DNA of 33,564 bases, taken from the NCBI GenBank assembly GCA_900548465.1, contig URKY01000026.1, forward strand, positions 1 through 33,564, written 5' to 3'. The position numbers and the translations under genes were made by a program. Below the pieces are notes generated by a model that had not been told where the DNA came from, did not search any database, and saw nothing but the letters and a program-made list of their open reading frames with translations. Of this stretch, positions 24,668-33,226 are shown piece by piece (position 1 is the first letter of the stretch; the number at the start of each line of letters is the position of its first letter). Source of the DNA: an uncultured Eubacterium sp. (GTDB lineage Bacteria; Bacillota; Clostridia; Lachnospirales; Lachnospiraceae).

Positions 24668-26783
24668 TATTTCGGAGCCTTTCTATTTTTATTTTTATCT
24701 GTTCATATTTCTTTCTATCTATTTTCCTTTCTTCAACTAAATATTGAAAAGCTTTTAATGCGATATCAAATCTTGAATTTCCGTTAATTATAAGTTTACC
24801 AATACTATTCTCTGAATATACACTCTTATTCCTATATCCTAATATGGCGATCTTATGATGGTATCTTCGCCCAAACAACAGTGATTTGATTATTGATGGA
24901 TAGCCATGAAAGCTAAATACAACTGGGCCATTGCCAAATATATTAAAAAAGGAATCTTCACATATAGCCGTCGGATACACATCTCTCAGTCCTAATGATG
25001 TTAATTCTAAAATAAACACTAAACGTATATTTATCCTTAACTCAAACTCTTCCATAAGTCGGACTGCTTTTACACATTCTCTAGCCGGATAATCGCCCGC
25101 AGCAACAATATTAATATCTGGGGTGGTATTCACTGATTTAAAAAAATCCCAATAAATAATTCGATTGTGAAATGCTTGCTTCGCTCTATTAATATCAATC
25201 CACTGTGGCATTTTCTGTTTTGAAGTAATAATCAGATTAATACTATTTTCTGCTTTCAAGCACTCATGCAATGTTACTAGAAGACTATTGGCATCCGGAG
25301 GCGTATAAACTTTAACGAAAGGATATTGACAAGCTAGCAGTGTGTCCACAATCGAGGGATTCTGGTGAGAATATGTATTTTCCCAGCACAAACTAGTTAA
25401 TATATATGTCGCAGACGCTACTTTATAGCGCCAACTTATCTTATTTGCTTGATAAATCCACTTAGCATATTGCTCAATCATGGATGCAATAATAGGCATA
25501 AATGCTTCGTAACTAATCATTAAGCAATTACGTCCTGTCTGAATATATCCTTGCATCCAAGCTTGACAAATATTCTCATTAAGGATCTCCAGTACTCTAT
25601 TATTATTATCGGCCACCTTCAAACTGCCTAACAAGTTAGACTCAAGTTCATCTGGTGATACTATACGAAAGCTATTTGGATTTCTACGCATTACTTCTAA
25701 AAGATACCTTTCTAATATTGTAATATTATGGTATGTATAAGAAGAATTCATATTTGAAATACCGTATTGCATTATATCAGGTAAGTTTAATAGAATCCGA
25801 TGATGCCTAGCATGCCCCATGCATATTCTTTCTTCCATTTTAGGCAATAAAGCTGAAATCTCTTCAGAAATCTTTCCATCCTGATCGAATAAATCCCCTT
25901 TATCATATTGTTCTAGCCATTTTGAAATGTAATCTATTTTTTGAATCGGTAAAACACCTTTCAATGGATCTTTATGACATCTTAAAGTATTCTCTATCTT
26001 AATGTTTTGATATTCCGGTGCCGTCCAACCTTTTGGAGATTTGAGAATAATCATCGGCCATCGAGCATATTGACCTGCTGAAATCATACAATACAATTTT
26101 TCTGCGAAATCCAATGCTTTAATCATAGACTCATGTCTACCATCCACAATAAATGGTTCATATCCCATACTACCAAAAAAATCACTAAGCTCATTATCCG
26201 TCTGTTTTGAGAATAATGACGGTCCTCCCATTTTATATCCATTAAGATGTAAAATAGGTAGGACAAGCCCTGAACGCTGATTCATAAATTCTTTGCAACG
26301 CCATGCTGCTGCAACTGTTCCCGTCTCTGCTTCCCCATCTCCGATTATACAAACACATAATCGCTTAGGATTATCAATAGCTGCCCCAAAAGAAATTGCC
26401 AATGAATATCCCAATTCTCCTCCTGAATAAAGCGTTCCGGGATAAGCCGGGTTGGTTTCTGTGCGAAAAAAATGCGAATCATTTTTTTCATTACAATTTT
26501 TTTCTAATTCAATCTGGCAATTTGCTATTAAAGCATTACCTGCATGTCCCGGACCAACAATTAATTGTACATCACGATGATAAACCTTTATATATCTACA
26601 AAGATGTGCATATATGAAATTAATGCCTGGGCAAGTTCCCCAATGGCCTGATACAAATTCTTTAAGATCCCCATATTGGATCCGCTTTAATTTATGTAAA
26701 CCTTCTTTCAAATACATATTTTCAACAGTTAAATAATTTGCAGCACGCCAATATCTGTCTATTAGTTCAGCCATATATTCCAA
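24645..26783 (-). CDS. Phosphoketolase-like (XFP family) TPP enzyme
   Basis: About 712 residues of the xylulose-5-phosphate/fructose-6-phosphate phosphoketolase family. Landmarks in order: GHWGTCPGINFIYAHL, GPGHAGN, SGGELGYSLAISFGAA, the TPP/Mg motif starting GDGEAETG and ending LPILHLNGYKM, IVSPDELESN, SYEAFMPI, TYSHQNPS and VYTPPDANSLL. It is shorter than housekeeping phosphoketolases (about 790-820 residues). The frame is open to a TTG at 26804, but that precedes the strong GGAGGTGA; the TTG at 26783 has 8-nt spacing and the ATG at 26774 about 17, so I chose 26783. Phosphoketolases split ketose phosphates to an acyl phosphate. In this cluster it may supply an acetyl- or glycolyl-type unit or cut a sugar intermediate; that is inference. 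Confidence 0.88.
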   Translation of the reverse strand: MEYMAELIDRYWRAANYLTVENMYLKEGLHKLKRIQYGDLKEFVSGHWGTCPGINFIYAHLCRYIKVYHRDVQLIVGPGHAGNALIANCQIELEKNCNEKNDSHFFRTETNPAYPGTLYSGGELGYSLAISFGAAIDNPKRLCVCIIGDGEAETGTVAAAWRCKEFMNQRSGLVLPILHLNGYKMGGPSLFSKQTDNELSDFFGSMGYEPFIVDGRHESMIKALDFAEKLYCMISAGQYARWPMIILKSPKGWTAPEYQNIKIENTLRCHKDPLKGVLPIQKIDYISKWLEQYDKGDLFDQDGKISEEISALLPKMEERICMGHARHHRILLNLPDIMQYGISNMNSSYTYHNITILERYLLEVMRRNPNSFRIVSPDELESNLLGSLKVADNNNRVLEILNENICQAWMQGYIQTGRNCLMISYEAFMPIIASMIEQYAKWIYQANKISWRYKVASATYILTSLCWENTYSHQNPSIVDTLLACQYPFVKVYTPPDANSLLVTLHECLKAENSINLIITSKQKMPQWIDINRAKQAFHNRIIYWDFFKSVNTTPDINIVAAGDYPARECVKAVRLMEEFELRINIRLVFILELTSLGLRDVYPTAICEDSFFNIFGNGPVVFSFHGYPSIIKSLLFGRRYHHKIAILGYRNKSVYSENSIGKLIINGNSRFDIALKAFQYLVEERKIDRKKYEQIKIKIERLRNNDKSGEF

Positions 26784-26887
26784 ACAAGTCACCTCCAAAG
26801 TCAATTATCATTAGATTAACTATCGACAAACATAAATAATAATTTCTCCTCTCACCTATGGTTCGACAATCATAAAATAATTGAATT

Positions 26888-27871
26888 TTATTTTTGTAAT
26901 TCAAATAGAAATCTCTTTGTGACTTTTTTATCCTCTTCCATTATTGCGTCTAAATTTTTAACAATTTTTTCTAGTATTTTTGTATCCTTATTTATCCAAT
27001 ATTTCACTCCCATATTACGAATTATTTCTACTTTTTTCATCAATTTCAAAAAATCTTCTGTAACGCTTTTCGATATATCAATATTCTTTTGCTCCCTCAA
27101 GTATTTTATTCTATCTACCATTAAAACTTTATGATCATATAAAACATGAAGTGGTTGAATATAGAATTTATTACTTCCCGTTGCGACTTCTTTATAATAT
27201 CTCATAATTTCTTTGTATATATTAATCCCATAGCAAACATCTCTAAGCCCCTTGCTAAAGCTGCTAGCTTTATTTAAGTCGTATGTTCTATAATTACTTC
27301 CACTATCCGTACCATTTAAATAGTCTTTTAAGGATGTTATCAATAACCCATCTCCACCAATACCATCTTGCATATCATCTTCCTCAAGCATTACTGACTC
27401 ATACGCCTTCCTAAATTTTTCATATGTTGTAGAAGAGAACATATATTTTTGAGAATTAGAAAAAGTAAAATCTGCAATTTGCAAAGTCTCACTGGCATCG
27501 TCATATCCAAAAACCATTAACTCATGAAGAAATCTGTTTTTACCACGCATCCCTCCTTCATCTACTTTACAGTAAATATAATAATTTAATTCTATACATT
27601 TTTTCACAAAACTAATTATATCAATATTAAGTTCAGAAATAAGTTCTCTGCTCAACAATGAAGACTGAAAAAACGGGTTGTTCGAAAACACATCTAAATG
27701 CGGAATATAATGAACTGACACCCATTTATCATATCTCTCACAAAACAATTGTGCAAAGTTGCTATATAACCAAGCTGTTGCATTACTATAATTACCTAAA
27801 ATAGCAAAATTTCCTGCAGTCCATGTCCATGAAGTTATCTCAGGATATTTATATGGTAATATTTTTTTCAT
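26888..27871 (-). CDS. Papain/BtrH-like protein without the catalytic Cys
   Basis: A 327-residue protein whose layout resembles the BtrH-like protein at 859-1818. It has an N-terminal segment SWTWTAGNFAILGNYSN where a Cys would be expected, FLHELMVFGYDD with His116, an IADFT strand with Asp134, then a helical C-terminal half. No Cys is found near the expected nucleophile position (TAGN at 18-21), so it may be a non-catalytic paralogue, use another residue, or serve as a carrier-protein partner. GAGGG lies about 8 nt before the ATG. It lies 11 nt after the aminotransferase gene. The similarity is by motif order only, so an unrelated family remains possible. Confidence 0.45.
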   Translation of the reverse strand: MKKILPYKYPEITSWTWTAGNFAILGNYSNATAWLYSNFAQLFCERYDKWVSVHYIPHLDVFSNNPFFQSSLLSRELISELNIDIISFVKKCIELNYYIYCKVDEGGMRGKNRFLHELMVFGYDDASETLQIADFTFSNSQKYMFSSTTYEKFRKAYESVMLEEDDMQDGIGGDGLLITSLKDYLNGTDSGSNYRTYDLNKASSFSKGLRDVCYGINIYKEIMRYYKEVATGSNKFYIQPLHVLYDHKVLMVDRIKYLREQKNIDISKSVTEDFLKLMKKVEIIRNMGVKYWINKDTKILEKIVKNLDAIMEEDKKVTKRFLFELQK

Positions 27872-27882
27872 TTTATCACCCT

Positions 27883-29055
27883 CTAATAGTTACATGATTG
27901 AATCTTTAAAATAGTTTCTGTAATTTCTTTCAGCCTGCTATCATCGCATAATAACTCATAATGCGGTATCCAAACAACTTCTTTACTAATTTTAGCTGCG
28001 TTAGGAAAATTCTTATCAATTAAATTGTTATATTCATATATATTTTGGAATATAGTATCTTTTTTGAAAAATGTAGTATTGAAAACCAATGGATAAGGCA
28101 CATGACATTCTATGCCTAAATCATTCATTTCTTTTATAAATTCACTTTTATCCATTCCACCAAAATATTTTTTATCGTAATAGAACATATACATATAATG
28201 TGTATTTCTTGTACATTTTTCGTCAAACTTCTGTGGAACGATTCCATCAATACCTTCCAAATATTGATTAAGTTTTTTTGCATTCTTTTCTCTTAGATTT
28301 GTAAAATTCGCCAATCTTTTTAGTTGGCACAACAAAATTGCCGCGTGAAACTCGCTCATTCTATAGTTGCTTCCTAAAATCAAATGCTCATATATGATAT
28401 CTCCTGGTGGTCTACCTACACTATGAAGCAAATATGCTCTGTCATATAATTCCTTACTATTAGTGATTAACGCTCCTCCCTCTCCACAGGTCATAACTTT
28501 TCTATTTTGGAAACTAAATGTCGCAATATCGCTATAGAATCCGACCTTTTTCCCATTCCATTCTCCTCCTTGGGCGTGGGCAGCATCTTCTATAATCCTA
28601 ATATTGTTCTCCATAGCAACTTTGCTTATTTTTTCCATATCACACAAATGACCTGCCATGTGTACTGGTATGACTGCTTTTGTTTTATTAGTAATTTTTT
28701 CATTAAATGACTCAGGCATTAAACAATACGTATCTGCATCAACATCACAAAATACTGGTATTGCTCCACGTCTTAAAACAGCTGTAGCTGTAGCTACAAA
28801 TGTAAATGCTGGTACTATTACTTCATCACCCGGCATTACCCCTAATACTTCTAGCGCGATTTCAAGAGCATGTGTCCCGTTTGAAACTCCTAATGCATAA
28901 TTTACATTATGATAATTTGCAAAACACCTTTCAAACTCTTTTACTTTATTCCCAGTTCCTCTCCACCATGTATGGCTCTCCAAAACCGCTTTTATCTCTT
29001 GCATTTCATTTTCATCTGAAAATGGCCATCCCCTGTTCATTTTCTTCATCCTCAT
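27883..29055 (-). CDS. RifK/AHBA-synthase-type PLP aminotransferase (DegT/DnrJ/EryC1/StrS family)
   Basis: A 390-residue PLP enzyme. The N-terminus (WWRGTGNKVKEFERCFA, then VSNGTHALEIALEVLGV), VPAFTFVATA, VHMAGHLCDM, IIEDAAHAQGG with Asp157 and the lysine motif TFSFQNRKVMTCGEGG with Lys186 follow the pattern of AHBA synthase (RifK) and aminocyclitol aminotransferases more closely than ordinary sugar aminotransferases. The C-terminal region (LGSNYRMSEFHAAIL) is intact. AGGAGG lies directly before the ATG. It is the first gene of the long train, behind a possible regulated promoter. AHBA itself is unlikely because the rest of an amino-shikimate pathway is not seen; amination of a keto-sugar or keto-cyclitol is more likely. 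That is inference. Confidence 0.92.
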   Translation of the reverse strand: MRMKKMNRGWPFSDENEMQEIKAVLESHTWWRGTGNKVKEFERCFANYHNVNYALGVSNGTHALEIALEVLGVMPGDEVIVPAFTFVATATAVLRRGAIPVFCDVDADTYCLMPESFNEKITNKTKAVIPVHMAGHLCDMEKISKVAMENNIRIIEDAAHAQGGEWNGKKVGFYSDIATFSFQNRKVMTCGEGGALITNSKELYDRAYLLHSVGRPPGDIIYEHLILGSNYRMSEFHAAILLCQLKRLANFTNLREKNAKKLNQYLEGIDGIVPQKFDEKCTRNTHYMYMFYYDKKYFGGMDKSEFIKEMNDLGIECHVPYPLVFNTTFFKKDTIFQNIYEYNNLIDKNFPNAAKISKEVVWIPHYELLCDDSRLKEITETILKIQSCNY

Positions 29056-29245
29056 TTCTCCTCCTATAACGGATATATAGTTAATTTATTTTAGTAAATA
29101 GCCCCTGAAAAGATGTTATTTAACAATCTTGTCATGCGGTAGTATTAATTCTCGGATCATCTATTCGCGCTATGTTTCCTACCTTTGAAGAAATGATGTC
29201 AGCTAAATCTATACACAAATATTTATTTTGCTTAAGTATCCATAT

Positions 29246-29290
29246 ATTATACTTTTTTCAGATAATCTAGCTACATTAACATAAAGTTAA
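29246..29290 (-). promoter_or_regulatory. Predicted activator-dependent promoter with TTAAC-N5-GTTAA palindrome
   Basis: On the minus strand a consensus -10 TATAAT (29246-29251) is preceded at 17 nt by a poor -35 (GTAGCT, 29269-29274). The perfect palindrome TTAAC-TTTAT-GTTAA (29276-29290) lies immediately upstream. A weak -35 with an adjacent symmetrical site suggests activation by a DNA-binding regulator, possibly of the LytTR/AgrA kind given the agr remnant next door. It would start the long train, leaving a leader of about 185 nt before 29055. Confidence 0.4.
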
Positions 29291-29389
29291 CCTAAACCTA
29301 TTATTTTTTATCAATTTTCTTTTGCCACACTCAATCTTACTATATTTGTCCTATTTTGTAATATAATATGCGCGAAACAACATTTTTTC

Positions 29390-29941
29390 TCATTTATTGA
29401 CTATTATTCCAATACCTTGGAATAATGCTGCAAGGAAATTAGCTACCACTATACTTTTTACATAGCAATCAAAATTTAACTTCCATAGAAACACTACTCC
29501 TATACTAGCTATCAGCTGTACAACCAACACTCTTTTTTTATTAGTATTTTTCTCATCTACATCTAATCTTCTATTTTCAGAATCTACAGGACTATTTTTT
29601 AGCAAGAATACTACTGAGCTCAAAAATACTATTCCCATCGCAATTCCAACTTCTAGTATTTTAATTAACTTCACACCACCAAAAATCAATATGAGAGAAA
29701 AAACTGTGCATTGAAGTTCTGTTTTGGCGTAATATCATCCGCTAAATTTTCGTACAACCGCAAACGTAAAGACAAAACAAAATGTAATAGTCCACTCTTG
29801 TAAAAACCATCCCCAAAAAACAGCATATACAACAGGAACTATTAATATTTTCAAACTGTCAATTGCATTTTCATATAGTTCCCTTTCCGTTGTATCTATA
29901 CTTCCATTAGTAATCAGCCAATTCACTATTTGTTTTTTCAT
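29390..29941 (-). pseudogene. agrB-like peptide-processing protease remnant (in-frame TGA, His lost)
   Basis: One continuous frame from the ATG at 29941 (MKKQIVNWLITNG) resembles AgrB: ELYENAIDSLKIL, several membrane stretches, then VVRKFSG. Where AgrB proteins have SGGYHAKT..C, this sequence has SG, a TGA stop (29735-29737), YYAKTELQC. So the second Gly is a stop codon and the catalytic His is Tyr, while the Cys remains. The frame then continues to 29390 with further membrane helices. Two lesions at the active site mean it cannot process a peptide even if the stop is read through. It lies just upstream of the biosynthetic train and may be the dead half of a former quorum-sensing control. Confidence 0.75.
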
Positions 29942-30089
29942 CTCTACTTTTCTAAACTTTTTTAATTCTGTCGGTGTTTTAGGTTGAAATATATGCACAT
30001 GATGAACTGTTCGCTTCTACTTTAAATGCTATGTTTAATATGCTTTTTACTTTTTCTTAAACGTTTTTATTTGCGTTTTTAAGTTTCAT
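29942..30089 (-). pseudogene. agrD-like autoinducer peptide precursor remnant
   Basis: From the ATG at 30089 (GGAG 8 nt upstream) the frame reads MKLKNANKNV, a TAA, then EKVKSILNIAFKVEANSSSCAYI. A 2-nt loss in a TA repeat shifts the frame to IFQPKTPTELKKFRK. An amphipathic lysine-rich leader, a Ser/Cys core with an aromatic end, and a P.TP.ELKKF.K tail are the layout of clostridial cyclic-lactone autoinducer precursors. The tail runs on in frame into the agrB-like gene. An early stop plus a frameshift make it nonfunctional as it stands. Confidence 0.6.
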
Positions 30090-30335
30090 TATTTTCACTC
30101 CTCACATATTAAATTTGTACATTATCTGAGACTATTTTTTGATACAATTAATGACTTTCTAACACTATAAAAAAATGTATTTGCAAAAATAACAGAAAAT
30201 CTGTTGTCTTTCAATTTTATATATTAAATCAATTAAACTATGAACTAATTTTGCGCATAATTTACATCTATCTACATCCCTTTATTATATAGACGCACGA
30301 GACACTAAAATCTTTCTTTTTTTTCAATTTTTTTA
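30090..30335. other. AT-rich non-coding stretch upstream of the agr remnant
   Basis: About 245 bp with T-rich runs around 30316-30345 and no gene. It presumably held the promoter of the former agrD gene; no clear -35/-10 pair was identified. Confidence 0.5.
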
Positions 30336-30590
30336 TTATTTTTTTGCTTTTTTACAAACGGAGTCCCGACCATGCAGGAAATGATCGTCTGTCCTACTGA
30401 AATCAGAAAACACATTCCCAGACTTCGCCAGATATTCCAGACTCTCCATGAGTATCTCATAATAACCCATGAGGGAAAGCCCTACACTTCTTCCCCTCCA
30501 CACGGAACATGCCCGCATATAGATGACCGGGTACAGGAAGAATAGGAAATAATCCCAAGCAGAAGAATCCGTTTTTGTCTTCTCTTAGTC
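30336..30590 (-). pseudogene. Remnant of a second sugar ABC-transporter permease (MalG-like)
   Basis: Starting next to the end of the first permease remnant, frames give MTKRRQKRILLLGII, a stop, then a stretch ending SLGMCFLISVGQTIISCMVGTPFVKK, which resembles the early membrane region of MalG-type permeases. The frame changes at least twice and the sequence ends in a T-rich junction. GC content is above that of the biosynthetic genes, consistent with a different origin. Confidence 0.45.
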
Positions 30591-31412
30591 ATACCCTTTC
30601 AACTTCCTTACCATCAGATACAGCATCAGAGGCTGATTTCCCACTGCCAGGAGAAGTGCCACTACAATACTAACCGCAGCGGAAGAGATCTTCTGGTAAT
30701 TGAGACTCTGGAAATTGTTGTTCATAAAGTGCTGCAACAGATAAATCCTACCAGCCGGATATTTTCCACCAAGAAGAAACACCTTCCTGTAACATTTGAA
30801 CGTATTCATCACGGAAAATACGATCGTAAAGATGAATGTCGGTATCAGCATCGGCCATGTGATGTGCCGGAAAGACTGGATCTTTCCGGCACAAAATAAT
30901 GTCGCATATTCACAGCATTCCTTTGAGATCATCTGAAAACTTGCAAAATAAATGAGGACATAATACCCGGTAAACCGCCAGCACTATAGGCTGCAGAGCA
31001 CCCACAACATAGCCGGTGAATTCATCCAGTTCCTTCCTTCTCCTCCGAAAAAATTCACCACACTTATTCCAGATTTTTTCTTCTCCCAACAGAAACTGCA
31101 TCCCAGCACGACCGAGGAGCGGGAGGATCATCGGACAAAGGAAGGAAAGCTGGGAAAACGGACTCCTTTTGCCACATTTTGGATCACTGCCACAAGAATC
31201 ATCGCACCAAGCGATGGCATCGGCACGGTCACAATCATATGCCGAAGTGTGTTCTTTACTGCCAGAAGGAACATTTCATCAGTGAAAAGGTCACAGAAAT
31301 TGTCGAGCCCCACAAACTCCTGTTGTCGATCCCAAAGGAAACCGAATACCGGACCGTGATCAGAAACGGTACAAAATAAAATACAAGGAAACTCTCTTTG
31401 TCATAACCTTCC
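30585..31412 (-). pseudogene. Sugar ABC-transporter permease (UgpA/MalF-like), multiply frameshifted
   Basis: The pieces in order on the minus strand: a membrane start near 31412 (FYFVPFLITVRYSVSFG in one frame), GLDNFCDLFTDEMFLLAVKNTL and RHMIVTVPMPSLGAMILVAVIQN near 31313-31160, a scrambled middle, then FRHITWPMLIPTFIFTIVFSVMNTFK and the C-terminal helix ending MVRKLKGYD. These are the membrane and EAA-loop regions of binding-protein-dependent sugar permeases. At least three frame changes and internal stops rule out a working protein. It marks the chromosome flanking the biosynthetic cluster. Confidence 0.7.
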
Positions 31413-31459
31413 CCCCCTAGTATAATAATAATGTAGTCAATAAGACTACTTGGTTAATA

Positions 31460-31770
31460 AGTTTCGATATATCAGATAACAGAAGAAGGAGTTCTTTCCT
31501 TCATCAGATGTTATCCCAAATAATTATCAAGTCTGACGGTTCCTGATAGACACCAGATAAAACATAAGGTATTATCCCTTAGGATAGGACAAAGAATGTT
31601 CACCCCCCTTGGGACGCCACTATCGTGGCCGATACCTGCAAAAAAGTCAATTCGGCCATTCGGCAGGGTTTTATGTTTTAGCTGGTTTGGAGCCAGAAGG
31701 CAATACCCGAATCATACGCTAGGTTGTGTACCTGCCAGATTGGAAATGGATTCCTATCAGAAAGGAGCTA
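31460..31770 (+). ncRNA. Candidate bridge (guide) RNA of the intact IS110 element
   Basis: The non-coding region before the transposase contains a 5' stem-loop: GATAAC (31475-31480) pairs with GTTATC (31510-31515), with an inner AAGGA/TCCTT stem (31486-31490, 31497-31501). Further inverted segments follow up to the ribosome binding site. Position and a leading stem-loop match IS110 bridge RNAs; the target and donor loops need comparison with the element's ends. Confidence 0.45.
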
Positions 31771-31776
31771 TTGCTC

Positions 31777-33093
31777 ATGTCAAACAAAGTTATCTTTAAT
31801 CTCGATGATTTATTCATCTCTGTTGGTATTGATGTCGGTGCTGATTTCTCATGGATGTCTATCGCTCTTCCGAACCAACAACTTGTAGGAAAACCTTTTA
31901 AAATCCTACACAATAGCATGAATTCCCTCTTAACCACTGTTTCTAAAATAAAAGAAGCAGAAGAGTTGTATTCTTTGGAAAGTCGTATTTTCCTCGAATC
32001 CACGGGAATTTATCATTACCCACTCTTCTGCTATCTTCGTGATAAGGGTTTTAACTGCTCGGTTATTAATCCTATCATCACTAAGAATAGCACAAATATC
32101 AACATACGAAAAGTACATAATGACCGTTTTGATTCTAAAAAAGTCGCTTTAGTTGGTTTGAAGCCTGATTTAAAGGTTTCTCTCATGCCTTCTGACCTTG
32201 CTCTGAACTGTCGCAATCTCTGTCGTAAATACTACTATTTAATGGATAACCGCAGTGCTTATGTGAACAAGCTTCAAGGAGAACTGCGTATGGCTTTTCC
32301 ACAATATCTTGGCATTTTCTCCAAAGTTACAATTAATACATCTCTTACGTTATTGGAAACTTATACGTCTCCATCTGCTTTTATTGAAGCAGACAAACAA
32401 GAGATTATTGACAGTATCAAGTCAACTGCCCGCTTTGGACTTACATATGCTCAGAACAAGTATAATGCCATTATCCGCGCTGCTAATGAAGCGAATGAGT
32501 TCGGTTACATCATTGACAGCAACATCAAGCGGATTCGCCTGTATATCAGTTTCATTCGCAAATATGATGAAGAAATCAACAGCATTCTGGAAGCAATGCA
32601 TGAGCTCGTAAATGCCAATGAAGATACTAATTTTGTCAAACAGATCCACTTAATCAAAACGTTTAAAGGGGCTGGTTTTTTATCTGCCGTATCCCTTATG
32701 GGAGAGATTGGTGATTTTTCTGCTTTTTCAAAGTCAAAACAGCTTTTTGCTTACTTTGGTCTGGATCCGGCAGTAAAACAATCCGGCAAATTTGAAGGCA
32801 GCAAAATTCAAATGTCGAAAAGAGGTTCTGCTGTCGCCCGACGAGTTATTCATACACTTACTTTACAAAGCATCGGTACATCCCACACAGGAGAGGCTAA
32901 AAATCCTGTACTCCGTGATTACTATCGCAAAAAATGTGAATCAAAGCCAAAGCTTGTTGCAATGGGTGCTGTTTCTCACAAGGTATGCAACATGATATTT
33001 GCAATACTAAGAGATAACAAACCTTTTGAAATCATTACTCCACAGGAGCATATCCAACAATACAATGCTGCTAAATACGACATAGCTGCATAA
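31777..33093 (+). CDS. IS110-family (DEDD) transposase, intact
   Basis: A 438-residue transposase. The RuvC-like domain shows GIDVGADFSWM, FLESTGIYHYPL and KVHNDRFDSKKVA, giving the four acidic residues; the C-terminal domain has FKGAGFLSAVSLMGEIGDF, YFGLDPAVKQSG and the serine region MSKRGSAVARR. A longer frame exists to 31726, but GAAAGGAGC lies 8 nt before the ATG at 31777, so I chose it. IS110 enzymes recombine DNA under direction of a bridge RNA encoded in the adjacent non-coding end. This is the only undamaged transposase in the window and could act on related ends in trans. Confidence 0.93.
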   Translation: MSNKVIFNLDDLFISVGIDVGADFSWMSIALPNQQLVGKPFKILHNSMNSLLTTVSKIKEAEELYSLESRIFLESTGIYHYPLFCYLRDKGFNCSVINPIITKNSTNINIRKVHNDRFDSKKVALVGLKPDLKVSLMPSDLALNCRNLCRKYYYLMDNRSAYVNKLQGELRMAFPQYLGIFSKVTINTSLTLLETYTSPSAFIEADKQEIIDSIKSTARFGLTYAQNKYNAIIRAANEANEFGYIIDSNIKRIRLYISFIRKYDEEINSILEAMHELVNANEDTNFVKQIHLIKTFKGAGFLSAVSLMGEIGDFSAFSKSKQLFAYFGLDPAVKQSGKFEGSKIQMSKRGSAVARRVIHTLTLQSIGTSHTGEAKNPVLRDYYRKKCESKPKLVAMGAVSHKVCNMIFAILRDNKPFEIITPQEHIQQYNAAKYDIAA

Positions 33094-33145
33094 AATACTG
33101 TAAATCCAACAAAACAATATCTTTTGAAAAAATGATATTTACACC

Positions 33146-33168
33146 AAGGGATAAGTGCGCCCTTTTTT
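33146..33168 (+). terminator. Weak hairpin terminator after the IS110 transposase
   Basis: AAGGG (33146-33150) pairs with CCCTT (33160-33164) across a 9-nt loop, followed by a run of six T. The stem is short, so termination would be partial. Confidence 0.35.
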
Positions 33169-33226
33169 AAGAGAAAAATACTTTTCATTTAGCTATTGAC
33201 ATTTATTAGCTGGACTTTTTATATCT

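Larger units (their letters stand above)
31420..33130 (+). mobile_element. Apparently intact IS110-family element (ends approximate)
   Basis: A full-length transposase gene (31777-33093) preceded by about 340 bp of non-coding, hairpin-rich DNA. No terminal inverted repeats or target duplication were found, as usual for IS110-type elements. It follows, or is inserted in, the remnants of the sugar-transporter operon. A run of C at 31413-31418 lies near the left border. Confidence 0.65.

Noticed and set aside
27883..29055. Calling the aminotransferase a true AHBA synthase and the product an ansamycin-type compound
   Set aside because: No amino-shikimate pathway partners or PKS genes are in the window; family resemblance alone is not enough.
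30316..30350. T-rich run as a transcription terminator
   Set aside because: There is no GC-rich hairpin in front of it on the plus strand, so it is more likely part of a junction or AT-rich spacer.
30336..30518. 60-codon minus-strand frame as an independent gene
   Set aside because: Its sequence fits better as an out-of-frame part of a decayed MalG-like permease, and no ribosome binding site precedes it.
30910..31131. 73-codon minus-strand frame as a separate basic protein
   Set aside because: It lies in the scrambled middle of the permease pseudogene and shows no conserved motif.
31726..31776. Upstream start for the intact IS110 transposase
   Set aside because: GAAAGGAGC is placed correctly for the ATG at 31777, and the extra residues do not resemble the family N-terminus.
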